Positions 36,477 to 45,830 of a stretch of 64,000 nt of DNA are shown here, piece after piece (positions within the stretch are counted from its first letter, which is position 1; every line of letters begins with the position of its first letter). The translations under genes were made by a program, and so were the position numbers. The stretch comes from Halomonas sp. HAL1 (GTDB lineage: Bacteria > Pseudomonadota > Gammaproteobacteria > Pseudomonadales > Halomonadaceae). The notes beneath the pieces were generated by a model. That model saw only the letters and a program-made list of their open reading frames with translations. It was not told the origin of the DNA and did not search any database. Location of the stretch: positions 3,844,001 through 3,908,000 of the forward strand of contig NZ_CP130610.1 in the NCBI RefSeq assembly GCF_030544485.1, in the 5' to 3' direction.

Positions 36477-37496
36477 ATGAAACTCGCCACTCTCAAGAAC
36501 GGCCGCGACGGAGAATTAATCGTCGTCTCGAAAGATTTGACCCGTGCCGTGCGTGCTTCTGGCATTGCAGCCACCTTACAGCAAGCCATCGAGAACTGGG
36601 ATGACTTCGCCCCTCAGCTAGAAACGATCTATAGCCAGCTCAATGATGGCAAGGCGGAAAAAGCCTTTGACCTGGATCAGAGCGCCCTCCACTCACCGTT
36701 GCCCCGCAGCTACCATTGGGCGGATGGATCTGCTTACCTCAACCACGTCAAGCTGGTGCGTCAGGCGCGTAATGCCGAAATGCCGGATACTTTCTGGACT
36801 GACCCCTTAATGTACCAGGGCGGCGGCGATCACTTCCTCGCGCCAACCGAAGACATTGAAGCAGTCAGTGAAGAACACGGCATCGATTTCGAAGGTGAAA
36901 TCGCCGTGATCACCGACGATGTACCCATGAATATCACTCCTGAACAGGCCGCGGGTCATATTAAGCTGGTCATGTTGGTCAACGACGTCAGCTTGCGAGG
37001 ATTGATCCCAGGAGAACTCGCTAAAGGCTTCGGTTTCTTCCAGGCTAAACCGGCCTCAAGCTTCTCGCCAATCTGCGTCACCCCTGATGAACTCGGCGAT
37101 GCTTGGCAGGAAGGCAAGGTGCATTTGCCACTCACCGTGCACCTGAACGGCGAAAAATTCGGCGAGCCGCAAGCTGGCCCTGACATGATCTTCAGCTTTC
37201 CACAACTGGTCGCTCACGCCGCTAAGACACGCTACTTAGGTGCTGGCGCTATCGTCGGCTCGGGCACAGTTTCCAACCCCGATCTGGACGGTGGCCCCGG
37301 AAAGCCGGTGGCTGAAGGCGGCGTGGGTTACAGCTGTCTCGCAGAAGTCAGGATGGTAGAAAAGATCTTGCACGATGAAATCAAGACTCCCTTTATGCGA
37401 TTTGGAGACCGAGTGCGCATCGAGATGTTCGACCGCGATGGCAACAACATATTTGGTACCATCGATCAGCAAGTCGTGAAGTACCAGCCCAAATAA
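36477..37496 (+). CDS. hmgB: Fumarylacetoacetate hydrolase
   Basis: A 339-residue FAH-family protein from ATG 36477 with AAAGGA upstream. Metal and catalytic motifs include DPLMYQGGGDHFLAP, the acidic EHGIDFEGEIAVIT and VMLVNDVSLRG, ending with GDRVRIEMFDRDG. It cleaves fumarylacetoacetate to fumarate and acetoacetate, the last step of homogentisate degradation. The gap from hmgA is about 75 nt with no terminator, so they are probably co-transcribed. Confidence 0.94.
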   Translation: MKLATLKNGRDGELIVVSKDLTRAVRASGIAATLQQAIENWDDFAPQLETIYSQLNDGKAEKAFDLDQSALHSPLPRSYHWADGSAYLNHVKLVRQARNAEMPDTFWTDPLMYQGGGDHFLAPTEDIEAVSEEHGIDFEGEIAVITDDVPMNITPEQAAGHIKLVMLVNDVSLRGLIPGELAKGFGFFQAKPASSFSPICVTPDELGDAWQEGKVHLPLTVHLNGEKFGEPQAGPDMIFSFPQLVAHAAKTRYLGAGAIVGSGTVSNPDLDGGPGKPVAEGGVGYSCLAEVRMVEKILHDEIKTPFMRFGDRVRIEMFDRDGNNIFGTIDQQVVKYQPK

Positions 37497-37517
37497 AGCC
37501 AACACAAGGAAGGCAAC

Positions 37518-38162
37518 ATGACGACGCTATACGGCTATTTCCGCTCGTCGGCTGCTTACCGAGTGCGGATCGCCTTAAACCTGAAAGGCCTGGACTACGA
37601 TCAGGTTCCGGTCAACCTGGTGAAAGGCGAGCAGCGTGGTGGCGAGCATCTGGCGCGCAACCCTCAGGGGATGGTGCCCAGCCTGGTACTGGATGACAAC
37701 TCAGTGGTTAACCAGTCGCTGGCGATCTGTGAGTATCTCGATGAGGTGCATCCCGAGCCCGCGCTGCTACCGGTTAACGCGTTAGCGCGCGCAAGAGTTC
37801 GTGCGCTTGCGCAGTCGGTAGCTTGCGAGATTCATCCACTCAATAACCTGCGGGTACTCAAGTATCTGGTCAGGGAGCTGGGGGTGGATGAGGCGGCGAA
37901 GTTAGCGTGGTATCGCCACTGGATTACCGAGGGCTTCGCAGCCCTGGAAGAAACGCTTGCTACTGACCCCAACAGCGGCGACTTTTGCCATGGCGACACC
38001 CCAACACTTGCGGATATCTGCCTGATTCCGCAGGTGTATAACGCAGAGCGCTTCGAGTGCGATTTGTCGGCCTACCCGACGATCCAGCGTATCGCTGCCC
38101 ACTGTCGGTCGCTGCCAGCCTTTGCAAAGGCCGCACCTGAGGCGCAGCCTGACGCCAGCTAA
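37518..38162 (+). CDS. maiA: Maleylacetoacetate isomerase (zeta-class GST)
   Basis: A 214-residue zeta-class glutathione transferase with the diagnostic SSAAYRVRIALNLKG (catalytic serines) and NPQGMVPSLVLDD near the glutathione site, then VNQSLAICEYLDE. It isomerises maleylacetoacetate to fumarylacetoacetate with glutathione. Position 21 nt after the hydrolase gene completes hmgA-hmgB-maiA (hmgC in Pseudomonas naming). Confidence 0.95.
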   Translation: MTTLYGYFRSSAAYRVRIALNLKGLDYDQVPVNLVKGEQRGGEHLARNPQGMVPSLVLDDNSVVNQSLAICEYLDEVHPEPALLPVNALARARVRALAQSVACEIHPLNNLRVLKYLVRELGVDEAAKLAWYRHWITEGFAALEETLATDPNSGDFCHGDTPTLADICLIPQVYNAERFECDLSAYPTIQRIAAHCRSLPAFAKAAPEAQPDAS

Positions 38163-38199
38163 GCTGAAGCCAAGCCATACTAAGCAGGCTAACATAAGC

Positions 38200-38227
38200 G
38201 GGCGTCTTTCCACTCGGGAAGGCGCCC
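38200..38227 (+). terminator. GC-rich hairpin after maiA
   Basis: GGGCGTCTTTCC pairs, with one G-T and a mismatch, with GGGAAGGCGCCC over a short loop. It lies 40 nt after maiA and before the MFS gene. No T run follows, so termination may be partial. Confidence 0.55.
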
Positions 38228-38274
38228 GTCTCGTGTCCGAAGGGGCATCACGTCCAACCATAAGGAGTTAAGGG

Positions 38275-39465
38275 GTGCTAAAGCTGCCCTCTACCGCCAC
38301 CGTCGTGGCCCTAGCCGCGGTGACTGCACTCGGCCCGCTGGCGACGGATATGTACTTGCCAGCCATGCCCGCCATGGCAGAAGCGCTGAATACTGGCCCA
38401 GACCGAATACAGCTGACCCTTAGCCTCTATATGGCTGGATTCGCTCTGGCCCAACTATTGTGCGGGCCAATCTCTGATCGCTTTGGCCGCCGACCGGTGA
38501 TGATCGCGGGTTTATCGCTGTTTCTCGCTGCGAGCATACTCTGCGCCTGGGCGCCGAGCGTTGAGTGGTTGCTGGCAGGCCGCTTTCTGCAGGCCTTCGG
38601 CGGTGCTGCTGGCCCTGTGCTAGCCAGGGCAGCGGTGCGTGATATCCATGGCCCCATCGAGGCCGGGCGCATTCTCGCCTATATGGCAAGCACTATGGCC
38701 CTCGCCCCTGCTCTGGCCCCTGTGGTGGGCGCGGGGTTACTGCTGTTTTTTGGCTGGGAATCAGTGTTCGTGGTACTGGCGCTCTACGCGGCGGTGATGC
38801 TGGCAGTGCTGATCTTTATGCTACCCGAGCCGTTGGCGAAGGAGCGACGGCAATCGATTCACCCGAAAACAGTACTGGCTAACTTCCGCTTACTACTGAC
38901 TCAGCGTGCCTTTATCGGCTACACCTTGGTGAATGCTGCCGCGTTCTCCGGGCTGTTCGCGTACCTTTCGGGCTCATCCTTTGTACTCATCGAGTACATG
39001 GGCGTCGCCCCTACCCTTTATGGCGTGCTGTTCACGCTGATTGTCGCGGGCTTCTTCGTCGGGACGCTGGTCAGCGGCCGCTATAGCCACCGTCTGGGTC
39101 GTGATCGCCTCATTACCCTGGGCTCCGTAGTCTGCGCGATAGGGGGCGTGATCATGGCCGGTTTGGCTGCCGTTGGTATCCATCTACCGTGGGCGGTGGT
39201 GGGGCCCCACATGGTATTTATGCTGGGGGTAGGTATTCTGATGCCGCAAACAATGGCCGGTGCACTGGCCCCCAACCCTCAATGTGCAGGCGCGGCGTCT
39301 TCCTTGTTTGGTTTCCTGCAAATGACGATTGCCGCTGTTGTAGGTGGTTTAGTCGGGCAATTCCACGACGGCAGCTCACGCACCATGGCATTGACGATCG
39401 GCCTGATGGGACTACTCGCCCTGATAAGCCACTGGCTGCTGGTACGCCGCCGAAAAGAGGCTTAG
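38275..39465 (+). CDS. MFS transporter, Bcr/CflA drug-efflux family
   Basis: A 396-residue, 12-segment major facilitator. The N-terminus has LGPLATDMYLPAMPAMAEAL, and the loop 2-3 signature is CGPISDRFGRRPVMIAG, as in the Bcr/CflA multidrug group. It starts at GTG 38275 with AAGGAG upstream. It may export toxic aromatics or be unrelated to the pathway. It converges on the oxidoreductase gene, with a shared two-way terminator between them. Confidence 0.88.
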   Translation: MLKLPSTATVVALAAVTALGPLATDMYLPAMPAMAEALNTGPDRIQLTLSLYMAGFALAQLLCGPISDRFGRRPVMIAGLSLFLAASILCAWAPSVEWLLAGRFLQAFGGAAGPVLARAAVRDIHGPIEAGRILAYMASTMALAPALAPVVGAGLLLFFGWESVFVVLALYAAVMLAVLIFMLPEPLAKERRQSIHPKTVLANFRLLLTQRAFIGYTLVNAAAFSGLFAYLSGSSFVLIEYMGVAPTLYGVLFTLIVAGFFVGTLVSGRYSHRLGRDRLITLGSVVCAIGGVIMAGLAAVGIHLPWAVVGPHMVFMLGVGILMPQTMAGALAPNPQCAGAASSLFGFLQMTIAAVVGGLVGQFHDGSSRTMALTIGLMGLLALISHWLLVRRRKEA

Positions 39466-39489
39466 TGAGTCGTTGTATAGATGCATAAC

Positions 39490-39518
39490 AAAAGGCCACG
39501 CATTGCGTGGCCTTTTTT
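39490..39518. terminator. Bidirectional terminator
   Basis: AAAAGGCCACGC and GCGTGGCCTTTT pair perfectly around ATT, with extra T on the plus strand. On the minus strand the A run also reads as a T run. It serves the convergent MFS and IOR genes. Confidence 0.92.
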
Positions 39519-39534
39519 ACCTATATGGATCGCC

Positions 39535-42500
39535 TCAAGCAGCTTCGACAGCGATGGTCTTCGAGCGACCTTCACGTAGCTCCTTCAGCAACGTCTCACG
39601 GCGCTCGTTGGCTTTCTCGGCAGCTGCTTCGCGGACTGGCCCGAAGCCACGAATCTCTTCCGGCAGTTTAGCCAGCGCCAAGGCAGTAGCGTGATTAGTG
39701 CCATCAAGACGAGCCACTAACTCATCGATAAGCTGCTCGTAATCAGCCAATAAGGCGCGATCAAGTTTGCGGTCGGCGCTGAAGCGGAAAGGATCGAGAG
39801 TCGTGTTGCGCAAACCGCGCATCTTTGCCAACGCACCCATTGCCTTCAGCATCCAGGGGCCGAAGCGGCGCTTCACTGGACGCCCCTGAGCATCCTTACG
39901 ACCACCTATAAGCGGCGGCGCCAAGTGGAAGGTTAACTGGTAATCGCCCGAGAACGTTGCTTTGATCTCATCCAGAAAATCGCTCTGGGTGTAAAGACGC
40001 GCCACTTCATACTCATCTTTATACGCCATCAAGCGATAGAGCTGATGGGCGACGGCTTCACTCAATGATTGACCACCGTTTAGCGCTGTTTCTGCTTCAC
40101 GCACTTTCGTTACCTGAGTAACGTAACGCTCAGCCCAGGCACGGTTCTGATAGCGCTCCAGGTGGCGACGATTACGCACTACCACGTCGTCCAGTGTGGC
40201 ATTCGCGGACAGTGGCATCGTATCCAGGTGCTGCTGAAGGTAGTCGGGTTCCACCGCTGCCAAGCGCCCCCAGGCAAGTGCTTGACGGTTCTTTTCCACT
40301 GCAACGCCGTTGAGCTCCAGAGCCCGCTGCAGTGCCGGTTCAGACAGCGGCACCAGCCCTTGCTGCCAGGCAAAGCCTAGCATCATCATATTGGAGAATA
40401 CGGTATCCCCTAGCAGCTGTTCAGCCAGGCGATTGGCATCCAGAGAAGCAAAGCGTTCATCTCCCACCGCTTCGCGCAACATGTTAAGGCGCTTGCTGGG
40501 CTGCATATCCGCATCGCGATAAAGCACATAATCCGCCGTGGCTAGTTCGGCCAGATTCGCCACGATACGGGTGGTCGGCTGCAGCACATTCAGCGCTTTC
40601 TGCGAACTGGCCACGACCATGTCACAGGCAATGACGGCATCGGCCTGCCCCGCTTCGATGCGTACCTGATTCAGCTCGTTGGGCTGCGCTGCCAAGCGAA
40701 CATAGCTAAGTACCGCCCCGCCTTTTTGAGCAAACCCCATAAAGTCGAGCACGCTGCTGCCCTTGCCTTCCAGGTGGGCTGCCATGGTGATCAGTTGCCC
40801 GACGGTCACCACCCCCGTGCCACCGACGCCCCCTACCAGCAGGTCATAAGGAGCATTCAAAGGGGCAATGGCAGGGCTAGGCAAATGCGCTATACGTTTC
40901 CAAAAGGCGTTATCTGCCGCGACGCCTTGCCCCTTACGCAGCCCGCCACCTTCCACAGTGACAAAGCTGGGGCAAAAACCACTAACGCAGGACATATCCT
41001 TGTTGCAGGAGGACTGGTCGATTTTGCGCTTGCGACCTAGCTCGGTCTCGCGAGGCACCACCGATAAACAGTTGGACTGTACGGAACAATCACCACAGCC
41101 TTCGCAAACATGATGGTTGATAAACACCCGGCGGGCTGGATCTTCCAACAGACCGCGCTTGCGCCGACGGCGTTTCTCAGCCGCGCATGCCTGGTCATAA
41201 ATCAATACGGTGCAGCCTGGGATTTCGCGCAGTTCACGCTGCAGCGTATCCATCTCTTCACGGCCGTGGAAGGTAACCCCCTTAGGAAATTCCTTTTCAT
41301 GCCCCCGGTACTTATCCGGTTCGTCACTGACCACCATGACCCTGCGAACACCTTCATCCAGCGATTGCCGGGCAATCATGGGCACGTTGATTTGCCCATC
41401 CACAGGTTGACCGCCCGTCATGGCGACAGCGTCGTTGAACAGAATTTTATAGGTAATATTAACGTTGGCAGCCACTGCCTGACGCACGGCCATTGAGCCA
41501 GAGTGAAACCAGGTGCCTTCGCCTAAGTTTTGGAAAATATGGCCATTGCCGGTGAAGCGGCTCTTGCCCACCCAGTTAACGCCTTCGCCACCCATCTGAA
41601 TTAACGATTCGGTGCTGCGATCCATCCACGAAGCCATAAAATGACAGCCGATCCCCGCCAGGGCTTTGCTGCCTTCAGGCACCTTGGTCGAGCTATTGTG
41701 TGGGCAACCGGAGCAGAAATACGGCATGCGGCGTACACCGCCGAGCTCCTTAACGCCGGCTTGGCAAGCATCAACGGTTGCCAGCTTGTCGCTAAAATCA
41801 ATCTTGAAAAAGCGCTCTAAACGCTCTGCCACGAAGCCTGCCAAGAGGCGCGGGCCCAGCTCTCCAACAAAGGGAATCAGCGGCTTGCCAGTTTCATCCT
41901 GCTTGCCGGTAACAATTACCTCACCAGGGTGGTCGGGCTCCGACATGTACTCCTTCAGCTGGCTTTCGATGATGCCGCGTTTCTCTTCAATGACCAGCAC
42001 CTCACGCTTGCCATGAATAAACTCAAGGATGCCGGGGCGATGGAGCGGCCACACCATCCCGACCTTGTATATTTCTACTCCCAATTCACGCAGCTTCGCT
42101 TCATCCAGCCCCAATAAACGCAGCGATTCAAGTAAATCCAGGTGTCCCTTGCCTGTGGTCACCAGCCCAAACGTCGCCTGTTCTTGGCGAAATAAATACT
42201 GATCAATCGGGTTGGCCGTGGCAAACGCCTGAACGGCGGCCAGCTTGTGCTCAAGGCGGGTCTCAAGCTGCGGCCCCGGCAGGTCAGGCCAGCGATAGTG
42301 CAGCCCGCCTTCCGGCATTTCGAAATCCGGCGTTACATATTCCGGCAAAGGTGGCACGTCCACCGATGCGCCACTCTCTACGGTTTCAGACACGGCTTTA
42401 AAACCCACCCAGCAACCCGAGAAGCGTGAAAGGGCATAGCCCCATAGCCCAAAGCGTTCATATTCCGCCAATGAAGCAGGACTCACCACCGGCATAAACC

Positions 42501-43050
42501 ATGCCATGAAGGCGACATCAGACTGGTGTGGCATGGAGGACGACACGCAGCCATGGTCATCACCCGCGACCACCAGCACACCGCCAGTCGGCGAGCTACC
42601 GTAGGCATTACCGTGCTTTAACGCATCGCCCGCGCGATCAACGCCTGGCCCCTTGCCGTACCACATGCCAAACACGCCATCTACTTGCTTATCGGGGTCT
42701 GTCTCGACTTGCTGGCAACCCAGCATCATGGTGGCGGCCAGGTCTTCGTTTATCGCAGGGACAAAATCGATGTGATGCTCTTCCATGGCGGCTTTCGCAC
42801 GCCAAATTTCTTGGTCTACACCGCCCAATGGAGAGCCTCGATAGCCGCTGATGAGTCCTGCCGTGTGGCGGTCATCGCGGCGATCAAGCTCGGCTTGGCG
42901 TAAGGCAATGCGCACCAATGCCTGGGTGCCGGTTAGAAAGACACGGCCTTCTCCGCGGGTATAGCGATCAGCCAGCTCATAATCATCAAGTGCAATATCG
43001 AGAGTCTGGGTAAGAGAACCAGCCTGCTCAGCGATCGAGGGGGTTGTCAT
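39535..43050 (-). CDS. Indolepyruvate (arylpyruvate) ferredoxin oxidoreductase, fused alpha-beta subunits
   Basis: A single 1171-residue polypeptide. The N-terminal part has GLISGYRGSPLGGVDQEIW and GVFGMWYGKGPGVDRAGDA. The thiamine-diphosphate region is MPYFCSGCPHNSSTKVPEGS and GIGCHFMASWMD. A ferredoxin-like block follows (CEGCGDCSVQSNC, SCNKDMSCVSGFCPSF), and then the gamma domain (DLLVGGVGGTGVVTVGQLI). The family decarboxylates aryl pyruvates to aryl-acetyl-CoA. With PaaABCDE in the same region, phenylpyruvate could enter the Paa pathway without PaaK. It is divergent from an Lrp-type regulator. Confidence 0.92.
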   Translation of the reverse strand: MTTPSIAEQAGSLTQTLDIALDDYELADRYTRGEGRVFLTGTQALVRIALRQAELDRRDDRHTAGLISGYRGSPLGGVDQEIWRAKAAMEEHHIDFVPAINEDLAATMMLGCQQVETDPDKQVDGVFGMWYGKGPGVDRAGDALKHGNAYGSSPTGGVLVVAGDDHGCVSSSMPHQSDVAFMAWFMPVVSPASLAEYERFGLWGYALSRFSGCWVGFKAVSETVESGASVDVPPLPEYVTPDFEMPEGGLHYRWPDLPGPQLETRLEHKLAAVQAFATANPIDQYLFRQEQATFGLVTTGKGHLDLLESLRLLGLDEAKLRELGVEIYKVGMVWPLHRPGILEFIHGKREVLVIEEKRGIIESQLKEYMSEPDHPGEVIVTGKQDETGKPLIPFVGELGPRLLAGFVAERLERFFKIDFSDKLATVDACQAGVKELGGVRRMPYFCSGCPHNSSTKVPEGSKALAGIGCHFMASWMDRSTESLIQMGGEGVNWVGKSRFTGNGHIFQNLGEGTWFHSGSMAVRQAVAANVNITYKILFNDAVAMTGGQPVDGQINVPMIARQSLDEGVRRVMVVSDEPDKYRGHEKEFPKGVTFHGREEMDTLQRELREIPGCTVLIYDQACAAEKRRRRKRGLLEDPARRVFINHHVCEGCGDCSVQSNCLSVVPRETELGRKRKIDQSSCNKDMSCVSGFCPSFVTVEGGGLRKGQGVAADNAFWKRIAHLPSPAIAPLNAPYDLLVGGVGGTGVVTVGQLITMAAHLEGKGSSVLDFMGFAQKGGAVLSYVRLAAQPNELNQVRIEAGQADAVIACDMVVASSQKALNVLQPTTRIVANLAELATADYVLYRDADMQPSKRLNMLREAVGDERFASLDANRLAEQLLGDTVFSNMMMLGFAWQQGLVPLSEPALQRALELNGVAVEKNRQALAWGRLAAVEPDYLQQHLDTMPLSANATLDDVVVRNRRHLERYQNRAWAERYVTQVTKVREAETALNGGQSLSEAVAHQLYRLMAYKDEYEVARLYTQSDFLDEIKATFSGDYQLTFHLAPPLIGGRKDAQGRPVKRRFGPWMLKAMGALAKMRGLRNTTLDPFRFSADRKLDRALLADYEQLIDELVARLDGTNHATALALAKLPEEIRGFGPVREAAAEKANERRETLLKELREGRSKTIAVEAA

Positions 43051-43227
43051 GAGAGTTCACCAGTACGGTTGAAGAGTTATGGTTGTAATACGCTTGAGTC
43101 TAGCCAAGAGCGCACTAAAGGTGCTTGCTAATTCACTCTTCAAAAGCCTGGTTATTAATCATTTCTTTCATTTTTTTAGCTTTGACGCAATGATATTCAA
43201 CAAACCACAAACAAATGAAATAGCGCT

Positions 43228-43710
43228 ATGAAAGAAGTGACGAAAGAAATCACCTTAGACAGGCATGATCAGCGTATTCTTACCCTGCTTCAGCAGCAGG
43301 GTCGCATTACCAACAATGAGCTCGCCGAGCAGATCGGGCTATCCCCCGCCGCCTGCTGGCGACGCGTAAAGGCCTTGGAAGAGAGTGGCGTTATCCGCCG
43401 TTTTGCTGCATTGGTGGAACCCAGCCTCGTTGGCCAGCCACTATCGGCATTGGTGATGGTGACGCTGGTTCGCCACCACATCGACAACACCGTCGAGTTT
43501 GAAAATCGCATCCTGCAATACCCAGAAGTGCTGCAGTGCTATGCCACTACCGGCAACGCGGATTTCGTGCTGCGAGTGGTGATTGAAGACATGGCGGCTT
43601 ACGACCGTTTTCTGAATGAGAAACTCTTCACCCTGGATGGTATTTCTCAGGTCAGCTCTAATTTCGTGCTACGTAATATCAAAGAAGAGACCGCTATCCC
43701 GATTCGTTGA
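43228..43710 (+). CDS. Lrp/AsnC-family regulator
   Basis: A 160-residue regulator with an N-terminal helix-turn-helix (DQRILTLLQQQGRITNNELAE, then LSPAACWRRVKALEESGVI) and a C-terminal RAM/ligand domain (VLQCYATTGNADFVLRVV). It faces the arylpyruvate oxidoreductase across 177 bp and is its most likely regulator, with an aromatic amino acid as effector. The intergenic stretch is AT-rich and holds no other gene. Confidence 0.92.
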   Translation: MKEVTKEITLDRHDQRILTLLQQQGRITNNELAEQIGLSPAACWRRVKALEESGVIRRFAALVEPSLVGQPLSALVMVTLVRHHIDNTVEFENRILQYPEVLQCYATTGNADFVLRVVIEDMAAYDRFLNEKLFTLDGISQVSSNFVLRNIKEETAIPIR

Positions 43711-43765
43711 AGCCAGACGAGTAACGTAGCGCTGAAGTAGTGGTGATAGCTAAGCTATTGCAGAT

Positions 43766-43789
43766 TAAAAAGGGGAAGCACTTTCCCCT
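43766..43789 (-). terminator. Terminator between lrp and the second mhaB-like gene
   Basis: AGGGGAA (43771-43777) pairs with TTCCCCT (43783-43789) over a short loop. On the minus strand it is followed by TTTTTAAT, giving a classical intrinsic terminator for the 44-45.7 kb hydroxylase operon. Confidence 0.8.
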
Positions 43790-43811
43790 CTTCACTTGCC
43801 TACGCTTCCCT

Positions 43812-44048
43812 TTAACTGCCCTGCTCATCAAACCGTGTACCCTCGCGTGCCTCATTAATCGCCGCTAATACCTGATCAATATCGGGTATCCGATGGGCAA
43901 GTGCCAGCGCCAGTTGGGCAAGGAAGAGCGTTTGCCGCTTCTCAGGCATCGAATCAAGCGTTACGGCTAGCTGTTCATAAACCTGTTCAAGATCGGCAAA
44001 TGGCAAAGCGGTTTGTGACGGGTCAGTTTGTTTCGATATCACTGTCAT
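43812..44048 (-). CDS. Small coupling protein, MhaB-like paralogue (DUF2783-type)
   Basis: A 78-residue protein from ATG 44048; a GTG at 44054 overlapping the hydroxylase stop (TAGTG) is also possible. A GGGAG element serves either start. It is helical, with DLEQVYEQLAVTLDSMPEKR and FLAQLALALAHRIPDIDQVL. Position directly behind a flavoprotein hydroxylase and the shared helical layout match the 34855-35070 protein. The family call rests on that layout and context more than on strong identity. Confidence 0.65.
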   Translation of the reverse strand: MTVISKQTDPSQTALPFADLEQVYEQLAVTLDSMPEKRQTLFLAQLALALAHRIPDIDQVLAAINEAREGTRFDEQGS

Positions 44049-44053
44049 TAGCA

Positions 44054-45733
44054 CTATTCTCCCAGAGCTGTCTTGAAGGCGGCACTGATAGAAGCAGCTT
44101 CAAGTGCTTTCCACCGAGCCGTGATATGACGGTCAGGTCGCACTAAGTAGGCACTTCCAGGGCTGGCGTCATAGCCATCGAAGCAGGCGCCCTGTTGATC
44201 AATCAAGGTGGTAAAAAACGCCGTACTGGCATGGCGAGCAATCACCAGCACATCCAGGCCGTAGTAGTGCTCCTGAAGAACAGCCAAGGCGGCCTGTAAC
44301 TCAGGCGATACGCTGCCATCCTCACTAAACACCAGCAGGTTAAACCCCGTTCCCAAGTGGTCGAGCAAGAAGTTGTTTTCGCCTAATCGGCGATTGATTA
44401 ACGGTGCGCCTGGCATCGGGCCAGCGCTAAAATCGGCGTCATCACCTACTGTCACCGGGCTTTCAGCATAGGTATAGGGTGTAACCTGCCTAGGGTCGGC
44501 AAAACGGCTTGCGTAGTCGTTACGTAGAGCCAACGATAACGCGGCATCTCGCATCAATCGATACCCCTGACTCGGTGGGGTCATAAAGCGGGTGCTCTTA
44601 CCAGCATTCGCGAAGACCTCCAATGTGGCACCACGCCGTTCTGGACTATAGCTATCCAACAGTTTCTCGGAAGCCTCGCCTTTGAGCACCCAGGCTAGCT
44701 TCCAGGCGGCGTTAACCGCATCGGCCAGCCCGTTGTTAAGCCCACGCACACCAAAAATGGGGACTAAATGGGCACTGTCGCCAATAAACAGTACGCGGCC
44801 ATGGCGATAATCGTCGAGGGCCAGCGTGTAGGCTTTGTAAAGGCTCCACCACTCAAGCTCCCACTCTCCCTCTTCGCCTAGCATCTCGATGATCATACCA
44901 ACGCGTTCGCGAATAGCGCTCTCGGTAACGGCCTGTTCGGGGCTTTCATTCGGCAACAGTTGATAGTCGATACGCCAGATATCATCAGGCTGTTTATGCA
45001 CTAACAGGGTAGATTCGGGCATCACCGAAGGACTAAAAAAAGCCCTGCGCTCGGTCGGAAAGTCAGACGTCATGCGTACATCAGCAATCACATAGCGCCC
45101 TTCATAGGACTCACCGTGCAAGGGCAGATTAAACGACTTGCGCACAACACTGCGTCCACCATCCGCCGCCAGCAGAAAGTCAGCCTCCAGTTGATACTCC
45201 CCCTCTGGGGTGGAAACACGCAGTGTCACGCCGGTGTCATGCTGCGTGACATCGTTAACTGCCTGCTGCCAGCGCATTTCGATTAAGGGGCTTTCCAGCG
45301 CCTTATCGACCAGAAACTGCTCAATATACTGCTGCTGTAGGTTGTACATCGGCAGAAAGCGCTCGTGTTCTGAATGTGGCATCTCAAAACGGTATACCTC
45401 CTGATCATGAAAATAAGAGCGCCCTCGCGTCCAGCCAAGCGCTTTGTCGATAAACCGCTGCTCAACTCCTAATTGTTGGAGTATTTCCAAGCTATGACGG
45501 GAAAGGCAGATCGCCCTGGAACCATCGTTGAGCGTCGACTTATCATCAAGCAGTACTGACTGAACGCCTTGACGCGCCAGCTCCAGCGCGGCGGCGACGC
45601 CAACGGGGCCAGCCCCAACAATGGCGACCCGGTGCTGCTTTCTTTCACCTTTCAATTCAGCGGGACATACAAAGGGGAAATGCGGATAATCGAAATACAA
45701 CGAATCAAGCTCACCCTTGCCTTCTGGTCGCAT
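44054..45733 (-). CDS. FAD-dependent aromatic hydroxylase, second MhaA-like enzyme
   Basis: A 559-residue class A flavoprotein. FAD motifs: VAIVGAGPVGVAAALELARQ (residues 37-56), FLLAADGGRSVVRKS and VLFIGDSAHLVPIFGVRGLN. An AGGAG precedes ATG 45733. It is clearly a paralogue of the 33147-34868 enzyme (shared QPDD/NxWRIDxQL and LVRPDxHxxARWK) but diverged, with different residues after the GD motif (HLVPIFGVRGLNN against HQVSPFGARGANG). This suggests another substrate. It forms an operon with the small protein behind it and is divergent from a LuxR-type regulator. Confidence 0.82.
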   Translation of the reverse strand: MRPEGKGELDSLYFDYPHFPFVCPAELKGERKQHRVAIVGAGPVGVAAALELARQGVQSVLLDDKSTLNDGSRAICLSRHSLEILQQLGVEQRFIDKALGWTRGRSYFHDQEVYRFEMPHSEHERFLPMYNLQQQYIEQFLVDKALESPLIEMRWQQAVNDVTQHDTGVTLRVSTPEGEYQLEADFLLAADGGRSVVRKSFNLPLHGESYEGRYVIADVRMTSDFPTERRAFFSPSVMPESTLLVHKQPDDIWRIDYQLLPNESPEQAVTESAIRERVGMIIEMLGEEGEWELEWWSLYKAYTLALDDYRHGRVLFIGDSAHLVPIFGVRGLNNGLADAVNAAWKLAWVLKGEASEKLLDSYSPERRGATLEVFANAGKSTRFMTPPSQGYRLMRDAALSLALRNDYASRFADPRQVTPYTYAESPVTVGDDADFSAGPMPGAPLINRRLGENNFLLDHLGTGFNLLVFSEDGSVSPELQAALAVLQEHYYGLDVLVIARHASTAFFTTLIDQQGACFDGYDASPGSAYLVRPDRHITARWKALEAASISAAFKTALGE

Positions 45734-45830
45734 GCCTTTCTCCTGCTACTGTTATTTTTAAAATGGGTGTTTTACGGAAGGTACATGGGCCGTATATAGA
45801 GCTAGCCTACACTGAAGGTTTCGAGGGGAT

